Below are positions 43,031-51,807 of a DNA stretch of 64,000 bases, piece after piece; the first letter of the stretch is position 1; each line of letters starts with the position of its first letter. Under the pieces are notes generated by a model that had not been told where the DNA came from, did not search any database, and saw only the letters and a list, made by a program, of their open reading frames with translations. The translations under genes and the position numbers were made by a program. Location of the stretch: the NCBI RefSeq assembly GCF_007860075.1, contig NZ_SJPP01000001.1, forward strand, positions 3,073,490 to 3,137,489, read 5' to 3'. This DNA comes from Symmachiella macrocystis. Lineage in GTDB: Bacteria > Planctomycetota > Planctomycetia > Planctomycetales > Planctomycetaceae.

Positions 43031-44215
43031 CTAAGCAACTTTCCTTCGTGTGAGTGAAGAGCGGATCGTTGCGCAAATCCGAGAAATATCGTCCGGCGAA
43101 ATCGCCGTTCCAGTTGGTAAAATCATGATGCGTTGACACAAACGGTCGGTTTCCGGAAGGGCATCGAGATATTCGGGGTACAGCGTGCGGTACGGCTCCA
43201 TGCGGTGGCAAGCCGGGGAAAAATATCGCCGGGCCAGAATGTGGGCATCGTGGAGTTGTTTCAAAATTTCGTCACGGCTCAGTGGCGCGTCTTCATCGAC
43301 CTCGACAACGATGTAATGAAAATTCGTCCCCTCCAAGTCCGTCTGCGGATGCAAATGCACATAGGGGATGTCCGACAGACCCGAATCGTAGGCACGGTAG
43401 TTTCGCCGGTTGACTTCGAGGACGTCGTCCAACTGTTCGAGCGAAGCGAGCCCCATAGCGGCGCAGACCTCGGGCATCTTGCCGTTGACTCCCAATTCGA
43501 CGACGCGGTCCATACTTTCAAATCCGAAGTTTTTCATCAGGCGGATTTTCTCAGCCAAGGCATCGTCGTTTGTGGTGACGGCTCCTCCTTCGAAGGTGTG
43601 GAAGAACTTGGTCGCATGCAGACTGAAGACTTCGCATTGCCCAAAATTTCCGAGCATACGGCCTTGATGACGGCAACCAAACGCATGCGCCGCATCATAC
43701 AAGGTAGCCAAATCGTGACGGCGGGCGATCTCGTTGATGGCATCCGTGGGACAGGGACGGCCCCAGACATGCACGCCGGCGATTGCCGAGGTCTGTTCGG
43801 TAATCAGCGCTTCGATTTTTTGCGGGTCAATGCAATGAGTCTGCGGATCAATGTCACAAAACACCGGTTTCAAGCCGACCCATTGCAATGCGTGCGCTGT
43901 TGCGACGAACGTAAAAGCGGGCAGAATCACTTCGCCGGTCAGTCCCAGCGCCTGTGCGGCGATTTGTAACCCAGTTGTGCCGTTGTTTACCAGCACGACA
44001 TGTTTGACCTGCAGGTACTCACTGAGCCGGAGTTCGAGACGCTGCACGAGTTGACCGTTGTTGGTGAACCAACGGTTTTCATACATTTCGTCCACCAAGC
44101 GATCAAAAGCTGCGCGATCCGACAGATTGGGTTGCCCAACGTGTAGCGTCCGGTCGCTGTCGGGAACAGGGTTTTCCTGATAGGGAACTGAGTCTCGTAA
44201 GTCATCAGTGATCAA
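43031..44215 (-). CDS. DegT/DnrJ/EryC1/StrS-type aminotransferase
   Basis: PLP-dependent nucleotide-sugar aminotransferase-type protein, probably making an amino sugar for the locus. 394 residues from the TTG at 44215, which is preceded by GGAG at seven bases; alternative upstream starts (ATG 44266, or 44374) give less typical leaders. The PLP lysine is K203 in HATKFFH, with partner Asp174 in YDAAHAFG. NNGTTGLQIA and LPAFTFVATAHAL are family blocks. It is the first gene of the minus-strand trio and diverges from the ABC export genes. Confidence 0.9.
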   Translation of the reverse strand: MITDDLRDSVPYQENPVPDSDRTLHVGQPNLSDRAAFDRLVDEMYENRWFTNNGQLVQRLELRLSEYLQVKHVVLVNNGTTGLQIAAQALGLTGEVILPAFTFVATAHALQWVGLKPVFCDIDPQTHCIDPQKIEALITEQTSAIAGVHVWGRPCPTDAINEIARRHDLATLYDAAHAFGCRHQGRMLGNFGQCEVFSLHATKFFHTFEGGAVTTNDDALAEKIRLMKNFGFESMDRVVELGVNGKMPEVCAAMGLASLEQLDDVLEVNRRNYRAYDSGLSDIPYVHLHPQTDLEGTNFHYIVVEVDEDAPLSRDEILKQLHDAHILARRYFSPACHRMEPYRTLYPEYLDALPETDRLCQRIMILPTGTAISPDDISRICATIRSSLTRRKVA

Positions 44216-44507
44216 GGATCGTCTCCAAATCTCAAATCGCGTTTCGCAGGCGGTCTTGTACCGCATCGAGCAAATGTTCGCTATACGAGCTTGCGAGAGA
44301 TGGCCGCTCCCGCCAGCTTTTCTCAAAACAGTGCATCGTCGCGGGACAACTTGACACGATTTGGCAATTGCCATAAGAGACGGCTTCGGTTTTCGTCATC
44401 TTGAATTGCCGGCGTGGGGAAAATCCATGGATGGTTGACCGCCCCCATCGGCGAATCCGGCAATTCAACGACCGCTATGGGAATTACAGAAGGAACTGGA
44501 GCACCAG

Positions 44508-45416
44508 GTGTCGTCCGTCGAAACCGTTGACCATCGAAAGATCGCTGCCATCGAGCCGGACGTGAGACACAGTCCGCGCTCCGGGGATTGGGTGGTCTAT
44601 GCTCCCAGCGGTGCACGGTCCCATCCGTTGGTGTTGCTGCGGCAATCATTGAGCAACTTTTGGTCGACGCGCGAGTTGGCGTGGATTTTGTTCACGCGCG
44701 ACCTCAAGTCACAAGTCCGTCGCAGTTTTATGGGATACGCTTGGCTGTTTAGCGGTCCGATCATGACGGCGGCGATGTGGGTGTTTTTGCGGTCGCAGGC
44801 GGTGGTTTCGATCGACACCAAAATCCCTTATCCGTTGTTCGTGCTCTCCGGCACGATCCTGTGGGGTTTGTTACGCGCTGGTTTTGATGCCACCGTCGAC
44901 GTCTACTCCAGTGACATTCTCAAGAAACTCAACGTGCCCATCGAGGCATTCATCGCGCGGAATCTGGCCAATGTTGCCTTCCAGTTTTTGTTGGCAGGAA
45001 TCCCGCTGAGCTGCTTGTTCCTGCTTTATCAGTATCGGCTCCCGGCGACGGTGCTGTTGTTTCCACTTGCGGTAGCGGGGTTGGTGTTGACGGGTGCGGC
45101 GGCGGGCTGTTTTTTGGCGCCGTTGGCTGCCTTGTACGGGGATATTGGCCGAATGACACACATTGTGTTTATGGGACTGATGTATTTATCGCCGGTGATC
45201 TATCCTGTGCGCGAGACCGGGTGGCTTGGAGCGCTGATGCAGTGGAACCCTTTTACACCGTTATTGAACGTCTGCCGAGAACTGCTGTTTGGTGGGCATG
45301 CACAACCGCTGTTGCCCGCCATCGTCATGGTGATAATCGCCGCGGGCATGCTGGCGATCGGATTGATTCTCTTACACGTGGCGCGGCCACACATCATTGC
45401 CCGGAAAGGCATGTGA
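44508..45416 (+). CDS. wzm: polysaccharide ABC transporter permease (Wzm-type)
   Basis: 302 residues. After a 50-residue cytoplasmic N-terminus come six membrane helices of the ABC-2 type, with the family loops ARDLKSQVRRS-like (TRDLKSQVRRSFMGYAWLF), GTILWGLLRAGFD and LYGDIGRMTHIVFMGLMYLSPVIYP. Exports lipid-linked O-antigen-like or teichoic-acid-like polysaccharide together with the ATPase 12 bases downstream. Start GTG at 44508. Confidence 0.9.
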   Translation: MSSVETVDHRKIAAIEPDVRHSPRSGDWVVYAPSGARSHPLVLLRQSLSNFWSTRELAWILFTRDLKSQVRRSFMGYAWLFSGPIMTAAMWVFLRSQAVVSIDTKIPYPLFVLSGTILWGLLRAGFDATVDVYSSDILKKLNVPIEAFIARNLANVAFQFLLAGIPLSCLFLLYQYRLPATVLLFPLAVAGLVLTGAAAGCFLAPLAALYGDIGRMTHIVFMGLMYLSPVIYPVRETGWLGALMQWNPFTPLLNVCRELLFGGHAQPLLPAIVMVIIAAGMLAIGLILLHVARPHIIARKGM

Positions 45417-45428
45417 GGATCGATCGCC

Positions 45429-46625
45429 ATGTCGGAAATTTTATTGCGTTGCGATCATGTCGGCAAAAAGTTTTGTCGGGATTTGAAAAAATCACTGTGG
45501 TATGGGCTGACGGATCTTGCGGGCGACATTCTGGGGACGCCGCCGGGTGATTTGCGACCGGAGGAATTCTGGGCCGTGGACGACGTGAGTTTCGATCTCC
45601 GCCGCGGCGAATGCCTGGGGCTAATCGGCCGCAACGGCGCCGGGAAAACCACGCTGCTCAAAATGCTCAACGGGCTGATTCAACCCGACGCTGGAAAAAT
45701 CATGCTGCGGGGCCGCGTAGGCGGGTTGATCGCATTAGGAGCGGGTTTCGATCCGATCCTCACCGGACGGGAAAACGTGTTCGTCAACGGCTCGATACTG
45801 GGGCTGAGCAAAAAACAAATCCACGAACGCTTCGACGAGATCGTCGAATTTGCTGAACTTGGCAAGTTCATCGACTCACCGGTCGGCAACTACAGTTCCG
45901 GCATGCAGGTCCGATTGGGTTTTGCCGTAGCTGCCATCATGATTCGGCCAGATATTTTACTTCTGGACGAAGTGCTGGCGGTTGGGGATCTTGGTTTTCG
46001 ATTGAAGTGCCTGAATCTCGTTCAGGAGTTGCTTGAGGATGCCGCCGTTGTGTTCGTTTCGCATTCCATGCAATTCGTGACGCGGTTTTGCACGCGAGTG
46101 TCTGTGTTTTCCGAAGGCCGGATCATTTGCAACAGCCACGATTTGTCGCAAGGGCTGCAGGCGTATTACACACAGTGCCAGACACAGCTGAAAGTGTTCG
46201 GGAATACCGCTGCTAGAATTCACAATGAGAAACTGCGGATCAACGACGTCGAAGTTCTCGACAACCAACAAGCGGTGATCCACGGCGACGATGAGTTGTC
46301 CGTGGAATTGGATCTCGACTTAGAAACGGGCCTACCGGAGGTGGAACTACGGATCACGATCGAAGATTTCTCCGGGCATCCCATACTGGCCATCAAACCA
46401 GAGCAGCGCGAACAATTGCGATTCACGAAGACCAAGCAAGGCGTACGCATGGATCTCGGGAAATTGAATTTAACGCCGGGGAAGTATTGCCTGATGTTCG
46501 CCGTCGTCACCGTCGAACGGATGGAACGTCTCACGCGCAAGGCGGGAACCTTGGAGTTTCAGTTTGGCGGCGACCATGTCGAGTGGGCTGCGGTGATTCA
46601 CGAAACACGAGTTCGCTGCGCATAA
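45429..46625 (+). CDS. wzt: polysaccharide ABC transporter ATP-binding protein with substrate domain (Wzt-type)
   Basis: 398 residues. N-terminal ATPase: GRNGAGKTT (67-75), signature YSSGMQVRLGF, Walker B ILLLDEVLAVGD, and the H-switch FVSHSMQFV. The extra C-terminal domain (about 250-398, beta-rich, KYCLMFAVVTVERMERL) corresponds to the Wzt carbohydrate-binding domain that recognises the finished polymer. This domain marks the O-antigen-type ABC pathway in which export depends on a terminal modification. It pairs with the permease immediately upstream. Confidence 0.92.
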   Translation: MSEILLRCDHVGKKFCRDLKKSLWYGLTDLAGDILGTPPGDLRPEEFWAVDDVSFDLRRGECLGLIGRNGAGKTTLLKMLNGLIQPDAGKIMLRGRVGGLIALGAGFDPILTGRENVFVNGSILGLSKKQIHERFDEIVEFAELGKFIDSPVGNYSSGMQVRLGFAVAAIMIRPDILLLDEVLAVGDLGFRLKCLNLVQELLEDAAVVFVSHSMQFVTRFCTRVSVFSEGRIICNSHDLSQGLQAYYTQCQTQLKVFGNTAARIHNEKLRINDVEVLDNQQAVIHGDDELSVELDLDLETGLPEVELRITIEDFSGHPILAIKPEQREQLRFTKTKQGVRMDLGKLNLTPGKYCLMFAVVTVERMERLTRKAGTLEFQFGGDHVEWAAVIHETRVRCA

Positions 46626-46704
46626 CCTGTAGAGGGTGTCGCGACACATCCTGCGGGGTGGATGACCTTTCACTATTTTAGTTTTCAGTCGGACACCTTT
46701 GGGC

Positions 46705-47685
46705 ATGAATGTAGTCGGCGGATATTTTGAATGGGAGCCGACCGCTAGCGGCGAACCGTTACATCCGCATGCGCGGTTGGCCCTCAATAGCGGACGCAGT
46801 TGCGTTGGCTGCTTGTTGAATGTTGAAAAACCGGCGGCGGTCTGGGTTCCGTTTTATTGTTGTGACGCCCTGTTGGAGCCATTTCGGGCTGCTGACATTC
46901 CCCTCAAGCATTATGGTTTGGAACCGGACTTGTCGGTTTCGCCTGGGGTTGAGTTAGGCCGCGGTGAGCGCATTGTCGTCATCAACTACTTTGGCCTGCA
47001 AAACAAACAAATCGCCGCACTCGCAGACCGTTGGGCAGAGTGTTTGTGGGTCGACAATACGCAGGCGTTTTTCCACACGCCCGAAGCCCCCAAAGCGTTC
47101 TACTTCAATTCTGCTCGCAAGTTTTTTGGCGTTCCCGATGGCGGTTATTTGTACAGCCCTGACGATGCCGCCCTGCCCTCACCCGAGACCTGGCAGCGGA
47201 ATGCGAACTATCGGTTCGAACATTTGATCCTGCGCGAACAAGGAGAAATCTTCGCAGGGCATGAGATTTTTCGCGAGAATGAACGACGCAACGGCGAAGC
47301 GATAACGCAGATATCTCGTCTGAGCGAATCGATCCTCGGCGGTGTCGATTACGCCCAAGCAGCAAGGATTCGCCGCGAGAACTATCAGTACCTGCACGGC
47401 GAATTGGACTCGCGCAACCGATTGCAGGAGAGCCTGTTACATCTCGATGCCGAGGCGGTTCCCTTCTGTTATCCCTTTCTGCCGCAGCCGCCGATTTTGC
47501 ATCAACAGTTGTGGGATCAGCAGATCTTCGCCCCGCAATTGTGGGCCGAATGCGTCTCCCGCGATGGCCGTGGTTTTGACTGGGAACGGGAATTGAGCCG
47601 CGAATTGTTGTCGCTGCCGATCGACCAACGACTGGGCCGCGCGGAGATGGATCGCATCCTGGAGGTGCTCGATGCCGTCGCATGA
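46705..47685 (+). CDS. divergent DegT-like PLP protein
   Basis: 326 residues with a PLP aminotransferase fold of DegT character but short and divergent. The presumed Schiff-base lysine is K139 in NSARKFFGVPDGGYLY, and the PLP-contacting DNTQAFF (117-123) precedes it. Many conserved DegT loops are missing, so its reaction is uncertain. ATG at 46705 is preferred over a TTG two codons earlier. It overlaps the following sulfotransferase gene by 14 bases, so the two are coupled and presumably act on the same sugar or lipid. Confidence 0.75.
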   Translation: MNVVGGYFEWEPTASGEPLHPHARLALNSGRSCVGCLLNVEKPAAVWVPFYCCDALLEPFRAADIPLKHYGLEPDLSVSPGVELGRGERIVVINYFGLQNKQIAALADRWAECLWVDNTQAFFHTPEAPKAFYFNSARKFFGVPDGGYLYSPDDAALPSPETWQRNANYRFEHLILREQGEIFAGHEIFRENERRNGEAITQISRLSESILGGVDYAQAARIRRENYQYLHGELDSRNRLQESLLHLDAEAVPFCYPFLPQPPILHQQLWDQQIFAPQLWAECVSRDGRGFDWERELSRELLSLPIDQRLGRAEMDRILEVLDAVA

Positions 47686-48643
47686 CCAACGGGTTCCAGA
47701 ATACCAACGGACCGACGAGTTGGAAGCACTGCTCAAGTTCTTCGCAGCGCGCTTGGGGCCGGTTGAACAACGCGAAATCGCTGAGCTGCCACTGTGTGAT
47801 GAGCCAATCGTGTACATCATGGGTTGCGCCCGCAGTGGCACGACGTTGGTTTACCAATACTTGGCTCAGTCCGGCTTGTTTTGTTATCCGTCGAATTTCC
47901 TTTCGCGGTTTTACTATGCGCCATATCTGGGGGCGCAATTGCAAAAAATGTTGTACGACTGCGATTTCCGTGATGAAATTGGTGGGGCCGTCGGAGCAGC
48001 GTTTGAATCGCAACTCGGTAAAACTCGGGGCGCCCTTTCTCCGCACGAGTTCTGGTACTTCTGGCGGCGGTTTTTTCAGTTCGGCGAGATGCAACAACTC
48101 AGCGACGCTAAACTCGCATCGTCCGATGGGCAAACGTTTATCCGCGAACTACGCGCTGTACAAACGGCGTTCGCGAAGCCGTTGGTCCTCAAGGGAATGA
48201 TTCTGAATTGGCACATCCCCTACCTCGCGAATCTGTTTTCCAACAGCTATTTTGTGATCGTGCAGCGAGATGTTGCGGACAACGCGCAGTCACTGCTCGC
48301 CGCTCGGCGAGAGTTTTCCGGCACGGAGACAGCGTGGTATTCATTCAAACCGCCCGGATATGAACAAGTTTTGTCGCTCCCGCCGCCGCAGCAAACCGCA
48401 TGGCAGGTCTTGGCGACCAATGCGGCGATTCAACGCGGCGCCGCAGCGATTCCCCAGGAGCGAGTGATCCACGTCGCCTACGAACAGTTTTGTGCTGCTC
48501 CGGGATCACTGCTGCAAGAGATCTCCGGCAGATGCCGGCGCCCGTTGACTGCGCTTAATGGGGAGTTGCCGTTGTCGTTTGAAGTGAGGCAGCGCAGCGA
48601 CGGTCATGATTGGCCGCAGATCATCCGCGCTGTCCAGCCGTAG
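47672..48643 (+). CDS. sulfotransferase-like protein
   Basis: 323 residues. The 5'-phosphosulfate-binding loop GCARSGTTLV (51-60) follows a buried strand VYIM. The 3'-phosphate-binding region lies near VLKGMILNWHIPYLANLFSNSYFVIVQRD (about 170-205). Such enzymes move sulfate from PAPS to hydroxyl groups, here probably on the exported glycan, which would agree with its coupling to the DegT-like gene and the Wzm/Wzt genes upstream (inference). No PAPS-synthesis gene is in the window. Confidence 0.85.
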   Translation: MPSHDQRVPEYQRTDELEALLKFFAARLGPVEQREIAELPLCDEPIVYIMGCARSGTTLVYQYLAQSGLFCYPSNFLSRFYYAPYLGAQLQKMLYDCDFRDEIGGAVGAAFESQLGKTRGALSPHEFWYFWRRFFQFGEMQQLSDAKLASSDGQTFIRELRAVQTAFAKPLVLKGMILNWHIPYLANLFSNSYFVIVQRDVADNAQSLLAARREFSGTETAWYSFKPPGYEQVLSLPPPQQTAWQVLATNAAIQRGAAAIPQERVIHVAYEQFCAAPGSLLQEISGRCRRPLTALNGELPLSFEVRQRSDGHDWPQIIRAVQP

Positions 48644-49045
48644 AGCGATCAACCGGTTCATCGATTCCAACGATATCTATTGGTGTGCCGTAGTAATGCT
48701 GCTGGGATTGGCCAATATCAACACCGATTCCCCGGCATTGCCAAACGGGAGCCTCGTCAAGGCCGAGTGCCAAAATTCGCGATTCTGGTGCGATGCTCCC
48801 TTACCGGCGGTGCGATCTGCGGAAAACTAAACGTAACTGGGAAGATTCCGCCCGGTCGAGTAACAATGGGGCAGGTTTTTATCTTTATTCGACGTTGCCC
48901 GAACGAGCTGGCATCGTTTGAACTAGGGACTGATCCCCTATAGAATGAGCATTGCTTCTAAAATCATATCTATGATCCGTTCTATATTTCCAGTTTTTCC
49001 GAACTACCAAGGTGAGACGGAAAAATAACGCGAAAGGTGAGAGTT
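48644..49045. other. intergenic region
   Basis: About 400 bases after the sulfotransferase. I see no gene or recognisable repeat. The end carries AAGGTGAG, the ribosome site of the FG-GAP gene, and the AT-rich stretch 48945-49000 is the likely promoter zone. Confidence 0.4.
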
Positions 49046-51481
49046 ATGGCAGGTCAGGCACCGAAAGCCGTCGGCGTTGGAGTCGCGCTGCTGCTGATTG
49101 CGATTTGCGTCGTGTACTTTTTCAACAGTCGTGAAAACGAAGTCAACAAACCTCAGGCTGGTAAAGATAGAGCGGCTCAGAAAGACCAAGTCGTCATCGA
49201 CGAAGTCTTGACTGGCGCTGGTGTCACAGGCGAAGAAGCCAAAAACGAGGCCGTGACCGGCGAAGATGACGTGGATGAAGGTGTCATTCGCCAGATCGTC
49301 GCTAAGCGCGAGGAGTTGGATCAGACCGTTTGGTCCGATGAAGTTACGGCTCAAAAATACGAAGAGCCTTTTATCGGCTTGTGGGACAAGATGCGTTCCA
49401 GTCAAGACCAGATGAACGAACTGGCGGATTTCACATTCGAGGATTTGACGATCGGGATGCCGGGCGAGCCGACCCGTCATGATCACGGGATTGACGCGTT
49501 TCAATGTGACAATGGCACGCAAACGTTCGATCCCGATCAGTGGGAGAAGTGGCTGAGCGAATGGAAAGAATCCGGCTTACGAATCGTCCAGTCCGAATGG
49601 CATCATAGTCGCTTCGAACCCGATGCGGAGTCGCCACGCTCAGATGTGTCGTTTGTCTTGGATCTTGCCAATGATTCGGAGCAGGCTTTTTATAATGTCA
49701 GAGGAAAGCTGGTGGTGCATTGGAAACCGCTTTCGACACCCGCCAGTCGCCCCGAGGCGCGCAGCATCGAAGCAACCGATGTCAAAATCCTCAAACGCCA
49801 AGCCGCTCCGATATTTGAGGAAGCTGCTACTTTGAAAGTCAACACGAAATCTCGGCTGCTGTTAATCGCTAATGATGTCGATGGCGATGGTTTGTCGGAG
49901 TTGATTTCGCCCGTAGAAAATGCACTCTATTGGAATCGAGGAGACTTCCAATTCGAGCAAGACACACTCTTCGAAGTCCCCCCACCGCCTGGGTTGGGTT
50001 TTTCGGGTGTCATGGCTGATTTCACGGGAGATGGGCGAGCAGATTTCCTGGGAGCAGGCAGCAACGGCATAGTTTTTCTTTACACTGCCGATGAGAATGG
50101 GCGGTTCACAGCACGTGCAAAGCCGATTTTCTCAGCCAAGGATATTCGTGAGCCAACTGTCCTGACGGCTGGAGACATCGATGCCGATGGTGATTTAGAT
50201 GTTTGGATTGGCCAATACCGGCAACCGTACAGTGGCGGCCAGATGCCGACCCCTTATTTTGATGCCAACGATGGACATCCCGCTTATTTACTGCGCAACG
50301 ACGGGGACGGCGCTTTTGAGGATATCACGGAGTCGAGTGGTTTGACCGAAAAGCGGAATCGCCGGACCTACTCCGCCTCCTTGGCCGATGTGGATGACGA
50401 TTCGGATCTGGACCTGATTGTTGTCAGCGATTTCTCTGGCATTGACGTGTACACGAACGATGGAACCGGGAAATTCACAGACATCACTGGCGAGAGACTG
50501 AGCGACCGGCATGCCTTCGGGATGTCTCTCAGCTTTGCCGATTACAATGCGGACTCGAAGCTTGATTTCTTTATGACGGGCATGTCCTCGACGACAGCAA
50601 AGCGGTTGCATCAAATGGGGCTTGGGCAAGAAGAGTTCGAGGATTATCAATCGAATCGCCCCGAAATGGGCTACGGCAATCGTATGTATCTTGCCGATGG
50701 GCAAGACTTCAATCAGGCAACGTTTAACGATCAGGTCGCACGAACGGGCTGGTCCTGGGGATCGACATCGTTCGACTTTAACAACGATGGCTATCGAGAT
50801 CTTTTCGTCGCCAACGGTCACAACAGTCAAAAAACGGCGAAAGATTACTGCACGTCATTTTGGTGTCACGACATCTATACGGGCTCGTCAAAAACGGATC
50901 CGAAATTGCGCGACTTCTTTGAAATGAATCGAAAACTGAATTTCTCGGATCAAGGGATTTCGTGGAATGGATTCGAGCATAATGTGCTCCTCATGAATGA
51001 AGGTGGCGAAGGCTTTCTGCGAATCGATTTTTTAGCGGGAGTTTCCTCAGAACATGATTCGCGGAATGTGATCAGCGACGACTTCAATGGCGACGGGCAT
51101 ATGGATTTAGTGATCCGCAGCCGTGAGCCGGTCAATCGGACTTGGTCGATCCATGTTCTGGAGAATAAGGACGATTCGGATGGGAATTGGATCGGTGTCA
51201 ACTTGGAAGGGACATCGCGTTCCGGACTTGGTGCAAAAGTCACGGTGAAGACGCCCAGCCAGACTCACGTGGCCCCGATTGTCGCCGGCGACTCATTTGT
51301 TTCCCAACACGCACCGGTCGTGCACTTCGGTCTGGGGAGTGAATCCAAGGTCGAGGAAATCGAGATCCAATGGCCCGACGGCGCAGTCGTGAAAATCCCC
51401 AGCCCGGAAACCAATCGCTACCACCGAATCGAGTCAGCCGACATTAAGGAACCGAAGGCTGCTGAGGACTCGGAAAGTTAG
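49046..51481 (+). CDS. membrane-anchored FG-GAP/ASPIC-UnbV repeat protein
   Basis: 811 residues. An uncleaved or N-terminal membrane helix (about 8-27) leaves a large extracytoplasmic part. Several FG-GAP/VCBS calcium-binding repeats (NDVDGDGLSELISP, GDIDADGDLDVWIG, ADVDDDSDLDLIVVSDF, DFNNDGYRDLFVANG, DFNGDGHMDLVIRS) form a beta-propeller, and the C-terminus has an ASPIC/UnbV domain (VNLEGTSRSGLGAKVTVKT..., VEEIEIQWPDGAVVKI). The ATG at 49046 has AAGGTGAG just upstream. Likely a surface adhesion or binding protein. It faces a similar minus-strand protein, but the N-terminal halves are unrelated. Confidence 0.9.
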   Translation: MAGQAPKAVGVGVALLLIAICVVYFFNSRENEVNKPQAGKDRAAQKDQVVIDEVLTGAGVTGEEAKNEAVTGEDDVDEGVIRQIVAKREELDQTVWSDEVTAQKYEEPFIGLWDKMRSSQDQMNELADFTFEDLTIGMPGEPTRHDHGIDAFQCDNGTQTFDPDQWEKWLSEWKESGLRIVQSEWHHSRFEPDAESPRSDVSFVLDLANDSEQAFYNVRGKLVVHWKPLSTPASRPEARSIEATDVKILKRQAAPIFEEAATLKVNTKSRLLLIANDVDGDGLSELISPVENALYWNRGDFQFEQDTLFEVPPPPGLGFSGVMADFTGDGRADFLGAGSNGIVFLYTADENGRFTARAKPIFSAKDIREPTVLTAGDIDADGDLDVWIGQYRQPYSGGQMPTPYFDANDGHPAYLLRNDGDGAFEDITESSGLTEKRNRRTYSASLADVDDDSDLDLIVVSDFSGIDVYTNDGTGKFTDITGERLSDRHAFGMSLSFADYNADSKLDFFMTGMSSTTAKRLHQMGLGQEEFEDYQSNRPEMGYGNRMYLADGQDFNQATFNDQVARTGWSWGSTSFDFNNDGYRDLFVANGHNSQKTAKDYCTSFWCHDIYTGSSKTDPKLRDFFEMNRKLNFSDQGISWNGFEHNVLLMNEGGEGFLRIDFLAGVSSEHDSRNVISDDFNGDGHMDLVIRSREPVNRTWSIHVLENKDDSDGNWIGVNLEGTSRSGLGAKVTVKTPSQTHVAPIVAGDSFVSQHAPVVHFGLGSESKVEEIEIQWPDGAVVKIPSPETNRYHRIESADIKEPKAAEDSES

Positions 51482-51807
51482 CAGACGCCCCGCCGAGTCG
51501 TCTGGTCCACTTCGGCGAAGTGGTGAATGTGACGAAAGCCGAAAGCCGAAAGCCGACAGCCGACAGTTCCCACGCCATGGTTTCCGGCGTTGGGGGCTGT
51601 GTTGCCGGTGCAAGCGCCTGGCCACACAGACTTTGTGGCCCAGGTTGGGGCAGCAGCGCGGGTGAAACAACCATCTCAGGGTGCAAGCCTTACCGCTTCG
51701 ATCCGTGAGAGAAGCCGGCAATCAATCAGAATCTCATGCGGTTACAAGTTCGACCAGCGGGTGTCTGTTTTTCTCTAAAAAGACTGACTATCAGAACGGA
51801 TAACCCG
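51482..51807. other. intergenic region with heptamer tract between convergent genes
   Basis: About 325 bases between two convergent FG-GAP genes. It contains a heptamer-like tract at 51530-51568 (listed separately). The remainder has no gene or clear terminator, and the last part is AT-richer. Confidence 0.5.
51532..51568. repeat. degenerate heptanucleotide tract (GAAAGCC/GACAGCC)
   Basis: The sequence acgaaagccgaaagccgaaagccgacagccgacag is a run of 7-base units. Read on the minus strand the units are ggctgtc and ggctttc, resembling the ggctgta units near 56556 and ggcagta near 7685. Confidence 0.8.

Noticed and set aside
43133-43969. 278-codon plus-strand frame inside the DegT aminotransferase
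   Set aside because: It is antisense to conserved PLP-enzyme motifs and shows no domain.
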